From Comamonadaceae bacterium (GTDB lineage Bacteria > Pseudomonadota > Gammaproteobacteria > Burkholderiales > Burkholderiaceae_C), in assembly GCA_027488115.1 (NCBI GenBank), contig JAIYCG010000001.1:1-64000 (forward strand): DNA of 64,000 nucleotides. The letters run 5' to 3'. The notes beneath the pieces were generated by a model. It ran no database searches, was not told the DNA's origin, and saw nothing but the letters and a program-made list of their open reading frames with translations. Below are positions 1 to 7,376 of this stretch, piece by piece. A program made the position numbers and the translations under genes. The first letter of the stretch is position 1; every line of letters starts with the position of its first letter.

Positions 1-118
1 AGGAGCAAAAAACGCAGAACAGTTAAACTTATCCACAACCGACTAGGCCAAATTATTTAAAAACCGGTGGCTCAATATTGGTTGCAAATAGTGGCTCACT
101 TTGCGTTGCAATTCAACA
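1..118. mobile_element. Terminal segment of a probable IS21-family insertion sequence (rest lies outside the window)
   Basis: On the minus strand this segment starts TGTTGAATTGC at position 118, at the point where the helicase reading frame stops resembling its family. It contains two 21-bp direct repeats of the form GTGGCTCA-N7-TTGCAA. IS21-family elements carry multiple terminal repeats and begin with TG. The family assignment comes from remembered terminal sequences; no transposase gene is visible because the element runs off the left edge. It is the probable cause of the 3' truncation of the neighbouring helicase gene. Confidence 0.55.
67..111. repeat. Two 21-bp direct repeats in the IS end
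   Basis: Positions 67-87 and 91-111 share GTGGCTCA at the left and TTGCAA at the right, with seven variable bases between, and are separated by ATA. Such internally repeated ends are transposase-binding sites in IS21-type elements; the function here is inferred. Confidence 0.6.
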
Positions 119-2876
119 CTTTGGCGTTGTCTGCCCAATAAACACCTTCGCGCCACGTTGGAGTTTTGGCTTTATCACCTACACCAAATGCTGCCAATAT
201 TTCGATACGCGTGTATCTGGCATGAATTGAAACGGGCACGTCTGACATTGAATCTACAGGTGCAGCAAGATGAGAAACCTTGGACTTTAAGAATTCAAAA
301 AGAAGACTGAGTTCTTTAAGCACTTGAGGGTGTAGCCATACAAGCAAAAGACATTCATCCAGAGTTGCTGTTTTCTCAACTGATTGATCCACTAACGATG
401 CGATGAGCATACGTAAGTATCGTTTTTCCTTGACTGACAGATTTTCTAGAGCAGGAGGACTGTCTAAGTTGACGAAACGTTTGTAAGTGATCAAACGATC
501 TGGATCGTCCACATGTAACAGTCTTCCGACTGCGCGCAACAATGATTCCTCATTAGGCCCTGCTGGAAGGGTACTTAACCCTGCCTCCCTACAGAGTTCT
601 GTCCAGCTTTTATTATTTGCGTACACGTCGTCAATATCTAACCCCGTTTCATGTAGGTAATATTCAATCGATACATCGTGGTTTGTAGCTGCTAGCAGTC
701 TCAATTCTTGTACTTTGGATTGCCATCTATTTGGCACAGACTGCTTAATACTTTGAAGCACAATTTCGCTGGCTACTCTGTCCAGCTCCATATGACAGCC
801 TGCGGGCAAGTAGGGGAAGTTGTCTTTAACTTGTTGTTCGACTTGCCTTCTGGTGCCACCTAAAAGCGCTCTAAACTTTACATCGAATCTAAAGTCTTGA
901 TGTTGCCGGCCGACAAAATCTAAGACTGTGCAGACTGACTTCTCGTCATATTTTCTTAGCCCGCGCCCGAGTTGTTGCAAGAAGAGGGTGGGGCTTTCTG
1001 TGGGGCGAAGCATGAGTAGAGTATCTACAGAAGGCACATCTACGCCTTCGTTAAACAGATCGACTGAAAAAATTACATTTACTTCTTTGTTGGCTAACTT
1101 TTGCAAAGCTGCTTTGCGTTCTTCGGCTGGTGTGTCTGACCAAATGGCTAACGACTTGATTCCGACTTTATTGAAATGCTTTGCCATAAATTGAGCATGA
1201 ACAATACTGACGCAAAAGCCTAGTGCTCTCATTACATGAACATCGCCTATGCGGTTGATGACTTCTTGAATCACGGTTCTGGCCCATGAGTCATTGCCTG
1301 TGTAAACATTGGTTAAAGCTTCAATGTCATAACCTGTTCCGCGTCTAAAGGGTAATTTTGACAAGTCTTGATCGTCGTGAATCCCAAAATAGGCAAAAGG
1401 CACTAGGCGGTGCCTATCGATAGCGTCCCATAGCCTGAGCTCTGCCGCAATTCGACCATCAAAATATTCAAAGATGGAAAGATCATCCGATCGTTCGGGG
1501 GTAGCTGTTAGTCCCAGGAGTTCAATCGGATCAATATGGTTTAGGACTGTTCTGTAGGAAGCTGCTGCGGCATGGTGAAACTCATCAATGATGACCACAT
1601 CAAAATGTTTGGGTTCTAAATTGTCCAGACCCACTGCATTCAGGCTTTGAATTGAAGCGAAAACATGTTCAAAGCGAGTAGGCTTTTGGCCATCTACCCA
1701 CATTTCACCAAACTGATGATCACGCATGGCATGTCGAAAGGTGGCCATGGACTGATCCAAAATTTCTTTACGATGTGCCACAAACAGAAGGCGGGCTCTG
1801 GGAAGTTTGGCTTTGAGCCTGATGTAGTCAATAGCCGCCATCACAGTTTTGCCTGTGCCTGTGGCTGCAACCAATAGGTTGCGGTGGTGACCTTGCTGTC
1901 TGGCCAACTCTATTTGTTCAAGCAGCCTTTCTTGGAAGGGCTCTGGCCTGATCTCTATGGGGCTTAAGTAGATTTGTGGGCCGTTGTTTTCGTTTCGCTT
2001 TGTTCGCTCGTCAAACTGTTCTCGGTTGTAGGGAACAAAGTCGCCACTGTTCCAGTAGCTTTCAAAGACAGCGTCTACTTTGTTGACCACGTCAGGGTTG
2101 CGCGAGCCTGAGAATCTGGCGTTCCACTCCAAGCCAACTACTTGAGCTGAATGTGTAAGGTTGGAAGAACCTATGAATGCAGTAGAGAAACCAGAGTTAC
2201 GTTTGAATAGCCAAGCCTTGGCGTGAAGCCTTGTATTTGTTTCGTCGTAGGAGACTTTAATTTCTGCCCCTATGCTGGCAAGCATGTCTAATGCTGCAGC
2301 CTCAGTCGAGCCTGTGTAGGTGGTGGTTAGTACTCTGAGTGATCTTCCAGACTGGCGATGAAACCGAAGGGCGTCCATCATGGGCCTGATGCCACTTTTT
2401 CTGATGAAGGCCATGACCACGTCAATTCGTTCAGCAGAGGGAATTTCGCTAATGATTTGACTACCAATGCGTGGTTCGCCATTGGCGTTGGTTAGCAGGG
2501 TGGTGTCTAGTAAATCTATGAGCGGCTCAGCAACTTGATCGTCCGTGCCATCTGGCCATTTGCCATCTATGGCTTTGAGCATTCGAGGAGGGAGCGCCAG
2601 TTTTTCTTTGAGTAGTTCGTTGGTTGAGGTTGAATCTACAAGAAGCTGAATTAGCTTTTGAGTCAGTTCGCCGCCTACTTCAATGCGTTTGTCTTTGTTA
2701 AGCGAGGCAATGGCAGTGTGTATGACTTTGGCCAAGTGCATTGCCAGTCGGTCAGGGGCTTCTTCAACATGAAGGTCTGACTTTCTTGCTGTAAGGCGGG
2801 CGTCTAATTCTTGTAGTTGCTCTACAAGTGAATCGGTTAGCAAGGACTGGTAAAGACCGCGATCAATTTCATTCAT
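96..2876 (-). CDS. PLD-domain DEAD/DEAH helicase, 3' end truncated by an IS
   Basis: This is a superfamily II helicase with an N-terminal phospholipase D-like nuclease domain, 926 residues as it stands. The PLD half-motif HAK with downstream GSSNLT lies at about residues 218-240. Helicase motifs follow: Walker A ATGTGKT near 338, DEFHH near 431, TATPER near 457, and QQLGRGLRK in the second RecA-like domain. In this family (C-terminal DUF3427 type) the motif WREGVYW is normally followed by roughly 150 more residues. Here it is followed by about ten, the last few encoded by the IS end, so only 119-2876 is native sequence. Such proteins are often found in defence islands, but no partner gene is visible. 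Activity of the truncated product is doubtful. Confidence 0.85.
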   Translation of the reverse strand: MNEIDRGLYQSLLTDSLVEQLQELDARLTARKSDLHVEEAPDRLAMHLAKVIHTAIASLNKDKRIEVGGELTQKLIQLLVDSTSTNELLKEKLALPPRMLKAIDGKWPDGTDDQVAEPLIDLLDTTLLTNANGEPRIGSQIISEIPSAERIDVVMAFIRKSGIRPMMDALRFHRQSGRSLRVLTTTYTGSTEAAALDMLASIGAEIKVSYDETNTRLHAKAWLFKRNSGFSTAFIGSSNLTHSAQVVGLEWNARFSGSRNPDVVNKVDAVFESYWNSGDFVPYNREQFDERTKRNENNGPQIYLSPIEIRPEPFQERLLEQIELARQQGHHRNLLVAATGTGKTVMAAIDYIRLKAKLPRARLLFVAHRKEILDQSMATFRHAMRDHQFGEMWVDGQKPTRFEHVFASIQSLNAVGLDNLEPKHFDVVIIDEFHHAAAASYRTVLNHIDPIELLGLTATPERSDDLSIFEYFDGRIAAELRLWDAIDRHRLVPFAYFGIHDDQDLSKLPFRRGTGYDIEALTNVYTGNDSWARTVIQEVINRIGDVHVMRALGFCVSIVHAQFMAKHFNKVGIKSLAIWSDTPAEERKAALQKLANKEVNVIFSVDLFNEGVDVPSVDTLLMLRPTESPTLFLQQLGRGLRKYDEKSVCTVLDFVGRQHQDFRFDVKFRALLGGTRRQVEQQVKDNFPYLPAGCHMELDRVASEIVLQSIKQSVPNRWQSKVQELRLLAATNHDVSIEYYLHETGLDIDDVYANNKSWTELCREAGLSTLPAGPNEESLLRAVGRLLHVDDPDRLITYKRFVNLDSPPALENLSVKEKRYLRMLIASLVDQSVEKTATLDECLLLVWLHPQVLKELSLLFEFLKSKVSHLAAPVDSMSDVPVSIHARYTRIEILAAFGVGDKAKTPTWREGVYWADNAKVLNCNAK

Positions 2877-2949
2877 TTGTACAGTCTATTTCAGAATTGA
2901 AGGCTTTCAAAGTTTTTAAACAGCTCACAAAATAATGATAATTTGAGCC

Positions 2950-3258
2950 TATTTCTTCAAGAACTTTGCATGGTGGGTGCCCAGTGATGCCGATCCATCT
3001 GTGCCGCTAGAGCCTTATGACTTGCTGCGCTTGGAGGCTGAAGATTTGCTGGGTGAAGAGGTCAGGGCAGGCGAAGACCCCGACGTCATGGCCATCACAG
3101 AAGGCGGCGCGGCCGCTACCGCGTATGCCAGGTTGCAGTTTGAAGATGTAGACGAAGTAGAGCGCCGCATGATTAGAGAGGCGCTGCTGCGCTATTGCGA
3201 ACTAGACACCCTGGCCATGGTGATGATTGTGCAGGCTTGGCAGGAGGCTGTGGGCTAG
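2950..3258 (+). pseudogene. C-terminal remnant of a DUF2779-family protein
   Basis: The open frame ends with GGAAATAYARLQF and then LLRYCELDTLAMVMI, the characteristic C-terminal end of DUF2779 proteins, which are several hundred residues long. Only about 95 residues remain. The frame stays open upstream of the first GTG (2977), where residues reading AWWVPSDADPS look like continuing family sequence, and no ribosome binding site precedes it. The N-terminal bulk is absent. It lies just left of a palindromic repeat element that starts 10 bases after its stop codon. Confidence 0.7.
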
Positions 3259-3267
3259 AGGGGGTCA

Positions 3268-3428
3268 GTCAAACAATTGGGGTCAGATCAACATTAATTT
3301 TGTCAATCAAAGAGGTAGAAAGGCTAAGGGGGCTTCCTCATACTGGAGTACCAGAAATCGTTCAGCCCCCTTAGCCTTTCTACCTCTTAGATTGGAAATT
3401 AATGTTGATCTGACCCCAATTGTTTGAC
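3268..3428. repeat. Palindromic repeat element A, complete copy in reversed orientation
   Basis: The 161-bp element has outer arms GTCAAACAATTGGGG (3268-3282) and its exact complement (3414-3428), each continuing inward with GGGGTCAGATCAACATTAAT or its complement. Inside lies a second stem (3309-3334 with 3364-3390) built on AGAGGTAGAAAGGCTAAGG. The loop is the reverse complement of the loop in the copies at 33.8, 42.0 and 43.4 kb, so this copy is inverted relative to them. Outer arms read AAACAATT where most copies read AAATAATT, and both arms carry the change. Confidence 0.9.
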
Positions 3429-3497
3429 GGTATTTGTATGCCTAAAAATACAGTTGTTGTTTGATACTTAGTTCCAATGGGGCTGCAGAGACAGGTG

Positions 3498-3527
3498 CCC
3501 ATTTGTCATTGATGAACAACAAATGGG
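3498..3527. promoter_or_regulatory. Inverted repeat upstream of brnT, possible operator
   Basis: CCCATTTGT (3498-3506) and ACAAATGGG (3519-3527) form a 9-bp inverted repeat with a 12-base spacer, about 60 bases before the brnT start. BrnA antitoxins repress their own operon, so this is a candidate site. No promoter hexamers were clear enough to call. Apart from this and repeat A, the stretch 3259-3584 holds nothing recognisable. Confidence 0.3.
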
Positions 3528-3584
3528 GACGGTAAATAAATGGCCTGTTTTAATTAATTGAACTACACTGTAACTACAGGTGGT

Positions 3585-3869
3585 ATGAGCTTTGAGTGGG
3601 ATGTCGATAAAGCTTCACTCAATGAATCAAAGCACGGTGTCAGCTTCATGGAGGCGCACTCTGTTTTTCTCGATGTAGACGCTAAGTTCATTGCTGATCC
3701 AGATCATTCAGCCAGCGAGGCCCGATTTATTTTGCTTGGCATTAGTGTCGAAACTCGACTCATCCTGGTGTGCCATTGCTACCGAGGCGATGGCGATGTT
3801 GTTCGGATCATCTCTGCGCGCCTTGCCACGCGGGGTGAATCGCAAAACTATATGGCTGGAGTTCATTGA
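3585..3869 (+). CDS. brnT: BrnT family toxin
   Basis: This is a RelE-like ribonuclease toxin of the BrnT family. The start FEWDVDKASLNESKHGVSF and the later segment VVRIISARLATRGE match the family pattern (FEWDxxKAxxNxxKHGVxF and RIISARxAxxxE). The usual family start is M-x-FEWD, so the ATG at 3585, preceded by AGGTGG, is preferred over an upstream TTG at 3558, giving 94 residues. Its TGA overlaps the ATG of brnA, the standard toxin-first BrnTA order. It cleaves RNA when released from BrnA. The gene is complete by sequence. Confidence 0.9.
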   Translation: MSFEWDVDKASLNESKHGVSFMEAHSVFLDVDAKFIADPDHSASEARFILLGISVETRLILVCHCYRGDGDVVRIISARLATRGESQNYMAGVH

Positions 3870-4078
3870 TGCGCAAAGAATACGATTTTAGTAAAGCCAA
3901 AAACAATCCATATGTGACCAAGGTGAAAAAACAAATCACCATTCGCTTGGACGAAGACGCCATCGAGTACTTCAAAACAATTTCTGACGAAATTGGTATT
4001 CCCTATCAAAGCCTGATTAACCTGTATTTGCGCGACTGTGCAGCAAAAAACAGAAAGCTCAATATCGATTGGAAGTAA
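3869..4078 (+). CDS. brnA: BrnA family antitoxin
   Basis: This 69-residue protein has a ribbon-helix-helix core (KKQITIRLDEDAIEYFK, then IPYQSLINLYLRDC) typical of BrnA. It should bind BrnT and repress the operon as a dimer. The ATG at 3869 overlaps the brnT stop (TGATG), implying translational coupling. The last 20 bases overlap the 3' end of the convergent xre gene, so the two transcripts are antisense at their ends. Confidence 0.88.
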   Translation: MRKEYDFSKAKNNPYVTKVKKQITIRLDEDAIEYFKTISDEIGIPYQSLINLYLRDCAAKNRKLNIDWK

Positions 4079-4433
4079 GTTTAATTGGTCGCTTTGTAAC
4101 TTGAGTTGTTTTGAGTGGCTCAGTGTTTCTAACCTTCACCGATGTCACCGGGCGAATGCTGAGGCCAACACGCATGCCCGCACTGGTAGCCATGTTCACT
4201 AAAGCATCAAGGCTGAAGATTTCAATCTTGCCCTTTAGCAGTTGATTAAACCTAGGTTGCGTGATGCTCAATGACTTGGCGGCTTGAGCTTGTGTCATGC
4301 CACTTGCTTCAAACCATTTCACCAATGCAATCATGGTTTGAGAGCGAAGCAGCAGATTTTGTGATTCCTGTGCGGTAAAGCCAAGGTCTTCAAAAACGTT
4401 GGCGCTGCCTTTTGTCATTTTGAGTTGTGCCAT
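4059..4433 (-). CDS. XRE-family HTH antitoxin-like regulator, orphan
   Basis: The 124-residue protein has a central helix-turn-helix (about residues 45-70: GMTQAQAAKSLSITQPRFNQLLKGKIEIFS), followed by LDALVNMATSAGMRVGLSI, as in HTH_37-type antitoxins of HigBA-like modules. No toxin gene adjoins it: brnA lies convergent downstream and the upstream stretch to vapB has no recognisable toxin. It may be a solitary repressor or the survivor of a broken module. A 20-bp palindrome sits 14 bases before its start codon and is a natural autoregulatory site. Confidence 0.8.
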   Translation of the reverse strand: MAQLKMTKGSANVFEDLGFTAQESQNLLLRSQTMIALVKWFEASGMTQAQAAKSLSITQPRFNQLLKGKIEIFSLDALVNMATSAGMRVGLSIRPVTSVKVRNTEPLKTTQVTKRPIKLTSNRY

Positions 4434-4446
4434 TTTGCGCCCAATC

Positions 4447-4466
4447 TTATTCTAAATTTGGAATAA
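4447..4466. promoter_or_regulatory. Palindromic operator candidate upstream of xre
   Basis: TTATTC (4447-4452) and GAATAA (4461-4466) flank TAAATTTG, giving a nearly perfect 20-bp palindrome just upstream of the xre ATG (4433). XRE antitoxins bind such sites to repress themselves. Binding is inferred from position and symmetry. Confidence 0.5.
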
Positions 4467-4607
4467 AAAATTTATCAACATTTATTTATCGGCTTGCAAA
4501 TAGTTGCCAAAGACTTGAAGGGTTTCCATGCGTGGGGGATGATGAAGTCAGCAACCAAATGGGTTGTGAAATCCAAAGAAAGTTTTAAATCATGCCCCAG
4601 ATAATAG

Positions 4608-4636
4608 TTGACACTGTAAAAGGAGGTACATATCAT
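4608..4636 (+). promoter_or_regulatory. Sigma-70 promoter of vapBC
   Basis: TTGACA (4608-4613) and TATCAT (4631-4636) are separated by exactly 17 bases, 34 bases before the vapB ATG at 4670. The -10 region overlaps an imperfect palindrome (ATATCATGATGCATAT, 4630-4645) that could be the VapB operator. Confidence 0.6.
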
Positions 4637-4669
4637 GATGCATATCAACAGCCCTTTACAGGACCAGAC

Positions 4670-4921
4670 ATGCATCAAACAGCCAAAATATTTATGACCG
4701 GTCGCAGCCAAGCGGTGAGACTGCCAGTTGAATTCCGATTTGATGTTGAAGAGGTTTTTATCCGTCGCGATCCAGATACAGGCGACGTGGTGCTATCCCG
4801 TCGACCCAACAATTGGGATGATTTGATTGATTTGGTTAGAAAAAATGCGGGTCAAGATTTATCAATTCCACGTCGTCAAATTCGTGAACTGCGCGACCCC
4901 TTTAGCAACATCAAAAAATGA
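4670..4921 (+). CDS. vapB: VapB antitoxin
   Basis: The 83-residue protein begins [19 protein letters not shown], the AbrB/SpoVT-type DNA-binding pattern (KxFxxGxSQAVRLP) of VapB antitoxins. The frame is open to 4592, but the family start and the sequence ACAGGA ahead of 4670 favour that ATG. The C-terminal half ([12 protein letters not shown] onward) would wrap VapC. Its stop overlaps the vapC start (ATGA), indicating coupled translation. It should repress its own promoter. Confidence 0.9.
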   Translation: MHQTAKIFMTGRSQAVRLPVEFRFDVEEVFIRRDPDTGDVVLSRRPNNWDDLIDLVRKNAGQDLSIPRRQIRELRDPFSNIKK

Positions 4922-5319
4922 ATTACAAATATTTGTTTGACACAAATATTGTCAGCCACATCATGCAGGGCAATGACGAGAAGCTGTTAAAAAATATAGC
5001 GAGTGTCACTGTTGGTCAAGCGGCCATGTCAAGTATTTCATTTGCCGAGTTGGAATATGGCTTGCACAAGTTTGGCAAGGCGGAGGTTCTGCGACAAGCA
5101 CTGCTGTCAATCATGCTTCGCGTTGACGTACTGCCTTGGACTCAGTCAGTAGCGGCTTGTTACGGAGAGCTCTGCAGTAGCTTGGAAAAAAAGGGTATCA
5201 ACCTAAGCAACTTCGACATGATGATTGCAGCTCATGCCATTAGCATGGACGTCATCTTGGTCAGCCGCGACAAAGCATTTTCTAAACTTGGCAGCAGATT
5301 AAAACTTGAAGTTTGGTAA
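4918..5319 (+). CDS. vapC: VapC family PIN-domain ribonuclease toxin
   Basis: This 133-residue PIN-domain RNase has the expected acidic residues: FDTNI near residue 7, FAELEYG near 42 and [10 protein letters not shown] near 98, followed by VSRDKAF. These form the Mg-binding site. VapC toxins cleave tRNA or rRNA when VapB is degraded. The gene overlaps vapB by four bases and ends 18 bases before a half copy of the palindromic repeat. It appears intact. Confidence 0.92.
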   Translation: MNYKYLFDTNIVSHIMQGNDEKLLKNIASVTVGQAAMSSISFAELEYGLHKFGKAEVLRQALLSIMLRVDVLPWTQSVAACYGELCSSLEKKGINLSNFDMMIAAHAISMDVILVSRDKAFSKLGSRLKLEVW

Positions 5320-5336
5320 CGTGAAAAATTAATCGA

Positions 5337-5379
5337 GGTCAAATAATTGGGGTCAGATCAACATTAATTTTGTCAATCG
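5337..5379. repeat. Palindromic repeat family, half copy B
   Basis: This copy reads GGTCAAATAATT, then GGGGTCAGATCAACATTAAT, then TTTGTCAATC, and matches only the left arm of element A. It lies between the convergent ends of vapC and hepT. The hepT stop codon (5373-5375) falls inside it. Confidence 0.8.
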
Positions 5380-5723
5380 TCTCCCAACTCCTCGAGCAGT
5401 TCATTAACTCTTTGAAGTAAGGAAGGCAGTGAGCTTGAAACAACCGACCATACGGTGCTCGGTTTTATTTTTGAGTAGCCGTGGATCAGCTGATTTCTAA
5501 ACGAAACAATTTGCGCTAGCTCTGGTATTTTGGCAGCAAGTAAAGGATCAACCTTTGACAGCTGATTGAGAGCTTCACCAATAATTTCAAACTTTCTTTC
5601 TGTGGCCGCTTGTGCCATCAAGTTCAAAGAGTAAGCGTTGATGTCTAGATCTGCGACAAAGGATTGAATGGCCAATGCTGATTCTCTTGCGTCCCAAAGG
5701 TATGCGCGAGGATCATGCTGCAT
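5373..5723 (-). CDS. hepT: HepT-like HEPN ribonuclease toxin (DUF86)
   Basis: The HEPN motif R-x4-H-x-Y is present as RNQLIHGY near the C-terminus, and the helix ATERKFEIIGEALNQL is typical of DUF86/HepT toxins. Starting at the ATG at 5723 gives about 116 residues and an 11-base overlap with mntA; the frame is open to 5762. HepT cleaves RNA and is silenced when the MntA nucleotidyltransferase adds AMP to its tyrosine. The gene ends inside repeat half copy B, so its last residues and stop may be affected by that insertion. Confidence 0.88.
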   Translation of the reverse strand: MQHDPRAYLWDARESALAIQSFVADLDINAYSLNLMAQAATERKFEIIGEALNQLSKVDPLLAAKIPELAQIVSFRNQLIHGYSKIKPSTVWSVVSSSLPSLLQRVNELLEELGDD

Positions 5724-6021
5724 AAACTGATTCTTGATGACGCTGGATGCTGGCCTTAACAAAGGGATTTTGGACAGCCTCTAGTTCTATCAAATCAACA
5801 TTTCTACCAAGCAATTTTTCAAGTTCAGTTTTGATGCCCATCAATTGTTCAAGTCCGACTTGAACATCCGGCTCGAATTCAATTAAAAAATCTGCATCAC
5901 TGCTATTGATCTTGAAGTCCACTTTGCGAGCAGCTGAGCCGAACACATCCAATTTGCTAACGCGATAACGCTTGCAAATAGATGAAATTTCGTTTCGATG
6001 CTGATTAATTGCAGGGTGCAT
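5713..6021 (-). CDS. mntA: MntA-type nucleotidyltransferase antitoxin
   Basis: This 102-residue minimal nucleotidyltransferase contains DVFGSAARK and, 12 residues after GS, the metal-binding DAD, followed by FLIEFE. The pattern is GS-x(10-12)-DxD. Proteins of this type AMPylate the HEPN partner and act as antitoxins. It is followed immediately by hepT with an overlap, the standard operon order. The region is AT-rich compared with the catabolic genes further right. Confidence 0.88.
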   Translation of the reverse strand: MHPAINQHRNEISSICKRYRVSKLDVFGSAARKVDFKINSSDADFLIEFEPDVQVGLEQLMGIKTELEKLLGRNVDLIELEAVQNPFVKASIQRHQESVYAA

Positions 6022-6082
6022 AAATTTTAAAGGCTTGCTTTAATTGCTACTTTAAAGGCTAATCTTTAAAAAGAAAAGACAT

Positions 6083-6508
6083 TTATTCTGCTGAGGCGGG
6101 CAGACCAAACACCCGATCGAAGCACCATGTAAACGCAAATGTATAGCAGAGGAAGAAAACGTTCAAGCCAAGGTTGAGTACCAGCGAGTGTAGATAACTG
6201 ATCTCCAGCCACCAAGCAGCAGCTGGCATGAGTACCAACAAGAAGCCAATTTCAAAACCCACCGCGTGAAGCACACGCCGTCCGAAGCCACGACCCCTTG
6301 TAATGAGTTTTGACTCCCAACGCTCAAACAAGGCGTTGTATGCAAAGTTCCAACTCACCGCAAACAGTGACCCAAAAATAGCCAGCGCGCTAGCTCGCTC
6401 AAGGCTGCTGTCACTAAAGCCAAAAAAGCCCAGCGTGCCGAACAAAAAAGCGAGGATCTCGTAAGTGGCAACGTAAGTAACCTTACGTTTTGTGCCTTGT
6501 AGCGTCAT
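6083..6508 (-). CDS. PACE-family efflux pump (BTP domains)
   Basis: The 141-residue membrane protein has four hydrophobic segments arranged as two bacterial transmembrane pair repeats. The signatures WNFAYNALFERWE and, in the second repeat, FAFTWCFDRVF match PACE pumps such as AceI, which export biocides like chlorhexidine or short diamines by proton exchange. The substrate cannot be read from sequence. It stands alone, between the two mntA-hepT modules. Confidence 0.85.
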   Translation of the reverse strand: MTLQGTKRKVTYVATYEILAFLFGTLGFFGFSDSSLERASALAIFGSLFAVSWNFAYNALFERWESKLITRGRGFGRRVLHAVGFEIGFLLVLMPAAAWWLEISYLHSLVLNLGLNVFFLCYTFAFTWCFDRVFGLPASAE

Positions 6509-6513
6509 ATTTT

Positions 6514-6712
6514 TTAATTGGGCCAGATCAACATTAATTGTTGCTTCAAAACTGGTAAGTCAAATTTGATGGTTTTCCAAACAATCTTTAAATCAACTTT
6601 GAAGTAGCCGTGGGCTAGCAAGTTACGCATGTCGTATGCAAAAGCAAGTGGTAACTTATGCACTGAGGATATGACCTAAATAGTCATTGAGCCGCAATGG
6701 ATCTTGGCTCAT
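6514..6712 (-). pseudogene. hepT: Internally deleted hepT (HEPN toxin) of the second mntA module
   Basis: From ATG 6712 (overlapping the mntA stop as ATGA) the frame reads MSQDPLRLNDYLGHILSA and stops at TAA. In the adjacent frame the text resumes with LAFAYDMRNLLAHGYFKVD, containing the HEPN motif RNLLAHGY, and ends QQLMLIWPN. The middle of the protein (roughly 60 residues) and the frame are lost. The last residues and the stop are read from repeat half copy C. It is too short to appear as an ordinary gene call. Confidence 0.75.
6516..6540. repeat. Palindromic repeat family, half copy C (degenerate)
   Basis: This copy reads AATTGGGCCAGATCAACATT, differing from the family motif by GGGC in place of GGGGT. 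It overlaps the 3' end of the broken hepT and lies 8 bases before the start of the PACE gene. Confidence 0.65.
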
Positions 6713-6999
6713 ATAGGTTGAGCTTCAGACAGAACGCGTTCACGAAAATGGTCTGGTAGAGCGTCAGGTGTGAGGACATCGACTTGAACGCCGAGCAAAT
6801 TTCGCAACTTGAATCGAATTGCGCCTAAATCAAACAGAGAGGTATTGGATGTTGGATCCACCAAGATGTCCAAGTCGCTGTGCTCTGTATCTAAACCCTT
6901 GGCAACAGATCCAAAGACACGTGCGTTTTCAGCCTTGTGAGCTAAGACTATTTCACGAATTTCAGAACGGTGCGCCGCAAGGGCCAAGGAGGGTTTCAT
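6709..6999 (-). CDS. MntA-type nucleotidyltransferase (partner toxin broken)
   Basis: The 96-residue protein has ARVFGSVAKG and, 10 residues after GS, DLD followed by ILVD, the minimal nucleotidyltransferase signature. Hydrophobic GVQVDVLTPDAL completes the fold. It is only distantly similar to the mntA at 5713, so the two modules are not a recent duplication. Its hepT partner downstream is a deletion pseudogene, leaving an antitoxin without a target. It could still modify the neighbouring HepT, but that is speculation. Confidence 0.85.
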   Translation of the reverse strand: MKPSLALAAHRSEIREIVLAHKAENARVFGSVAKGLDTEHSDLDILVDPTSNTSLFDLGAIRFKLRNLLGVQVDVLTPDALPDHFRERVLSEAQPI

Positions 7000-7129
7000 T
7001 TGGAGGTTTTGGTGTCAGTAAATTTTAGGTTAATTGAGTGGGCATCACAATTTATTTTAGGTAGCTCATTTAGCGAGCTTTTGGCGAGCCATAGTCTAGG
7101 TGTTCAAGACATTTTTAGAGGAGAACACC

Positions 7130-7366
7130 ATGTCTTTCTGGCAAATTCTAGGTAACTTCGCATTCTCAGACTCTGGCGAAACAGTTCACAAAATTTCAGA
7201 CAGTCTGAGCATCTCTACAGACGGCACTTCCTACACCACCATGGGTTTAACCACGGTGGGGTCTGATGGGTCGGTGTTTATTCAGCAGGGGTGTTTTAGC
7301 TCTGATGGCAGCACGCGCATGGGTTCTGTGGCCACTGGGCTGGGGGCGGTCTTTGGGCGGGATTAA
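7130..7366 (+). CDS. Small hypothetical protein, Gly/Ser/Thr-rich
   Basis: The ATG at 7130 has a strong ribosome binding site (GAGGAGA, 8-base spacing), giving 78 residues; an upstream in-frame start at 7100 lacks one. It is rich in Ser, Thr, Gly and Asp, with repeated short strands (DGTSYTT, DGSVFIQ, DGSTRMG) spaced like a beta-solenoid or beta-sheet protein, and has no signal peptide. I do not recognise a named family. It is convergent with the WYL regulator 10 bases away. Confidence 0.6.
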   Translation: MSFWQILGNFAFSDSGETVHKISDSLSISTDGTSYTTMGLTTVGSDGSVFIQQGCFSSDGSTRMGSVATGLGAVFGRD

Positions 7367-7376
7367 AGGGCCTCGC

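Noticed and set aside
3227..3427. 66-residue plus-strand open frame across repeat element A
   Set aside because: It is simply the palindromic repeat read as protein, and it overlaps the DUF2779 remnant.
4475..4711. 78-residue minus-strand open frame upstream of xre
   Set aside because: It runs antisense through the vapB promoter and start, has no ribosome binding site, and resembles no toxin family.
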